Assembly (NCBI GenBank): GCA_030453285.1
Contig: JAKDKP010000227.1
Span: 1 to 5,127, forward strand
From: Propionibacteriales bacterium
GTDB taxonomy: Bacteria; Actinomycetota; Actinomycetes; Propionibacteriales; Propionibacteriaceae
DNA length: 5,127 nt
Direction of reading: 5' to 3'
Shown: one piece after another, positions 5,119 through 5,127 of the stretch
Numbering within the stretch: the stretch's first letter is position 1
How the letters are laid out: every line of letters starts with the position of its first letter
Made by a program: the position numbers and the translations under genes
Notes under the pieces: model-generated
What the model was told of the DNA's origin: nothing
The model's database searches: none
Seen by the model: only the letters and a program-made list of their open reading frames with translations

Positions 5119-5127
5119 TTCAGCGAC

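Noticed and set aside
1..5127. Enrichment of GTAC tetramers
   Set aside because: About 20 occurrences by eye, against roughly 17 expected for this base composition; not a signal.

Overview
The window is GC-rich (roughly 65%). It uses GTG starts and TANNNT -10 elements and carries three lineage-typical families: a 13E12/DUF222-HNH protein, an EspC-like type VII secretion (T7SS) protein and a CpnT-like WXG100 toxin head. Together these point to an actinobacterium of the Mycobacteriales. A Gordonia-like genus is my guess and is not demonstrated.

Left end (1-623, minus strand): a two-gene leftward operon. It holds a 108-aa EspC/WXG100-superfamily T7SS substrate, followed with a 1-nt stop/start overlap (TGATG) by the first 99 codons of a larger protein that leaves the window. 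That N-terminus looks like the WXG100-like targeting domain found on CpnT-type secreted toxins, so the toxin domain and any immunity gene would lie beyond position 1.

Next (624-2230): a 143-bp divergent spacer, then a rightward 443-aa DUF222/HNH endonuclease-like gene. Its promoter has a -35, a 17-nt spacer almost filled by a LexA (SOS) box matching 10 of the 12 consensus bases, and a -10 placed so that the mRNA should begin at or within one base of the ATG. This is a DNA-damage-inducible, probably leaderless arrangement. The end of the gene is duplicated: two 38-bp copies lie 61 bp apart, and the second contains a perfect 13-bp-stem hairpin between the two convergent genes.

Middle (2231-4598): a leftward 512-aa SDR-type oxidoreductase with an N-terminal CxxC...CxxC ribbon, a long insertion and no tyrosine in the YxxxK position. 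It diverges from a rightward 248-aa TauE/SafE (TSUP) membrane transporter.

Right end (4561-5127, minus strand): a shortened relative of class I SAM-dependent methyltransferases. It keeps the N-terminal cap and the C-terminal region but lacks the SAM-binding core. A 17-bp near-duplication at its 3' end appears to have shifted it past its original stop, so that it now overlaps the TSUP gene. It looks like a decaying gene.

The clearest regulatory story is the SOS-controlled HNH gene. The most promising lead for an undescribed system is the T7SS substrate/toxin pair truncated at the left edge. No tRNA, rRNA, CRISPR array or transposase was seen, and no gene-free stretch exceeds 300 bases.
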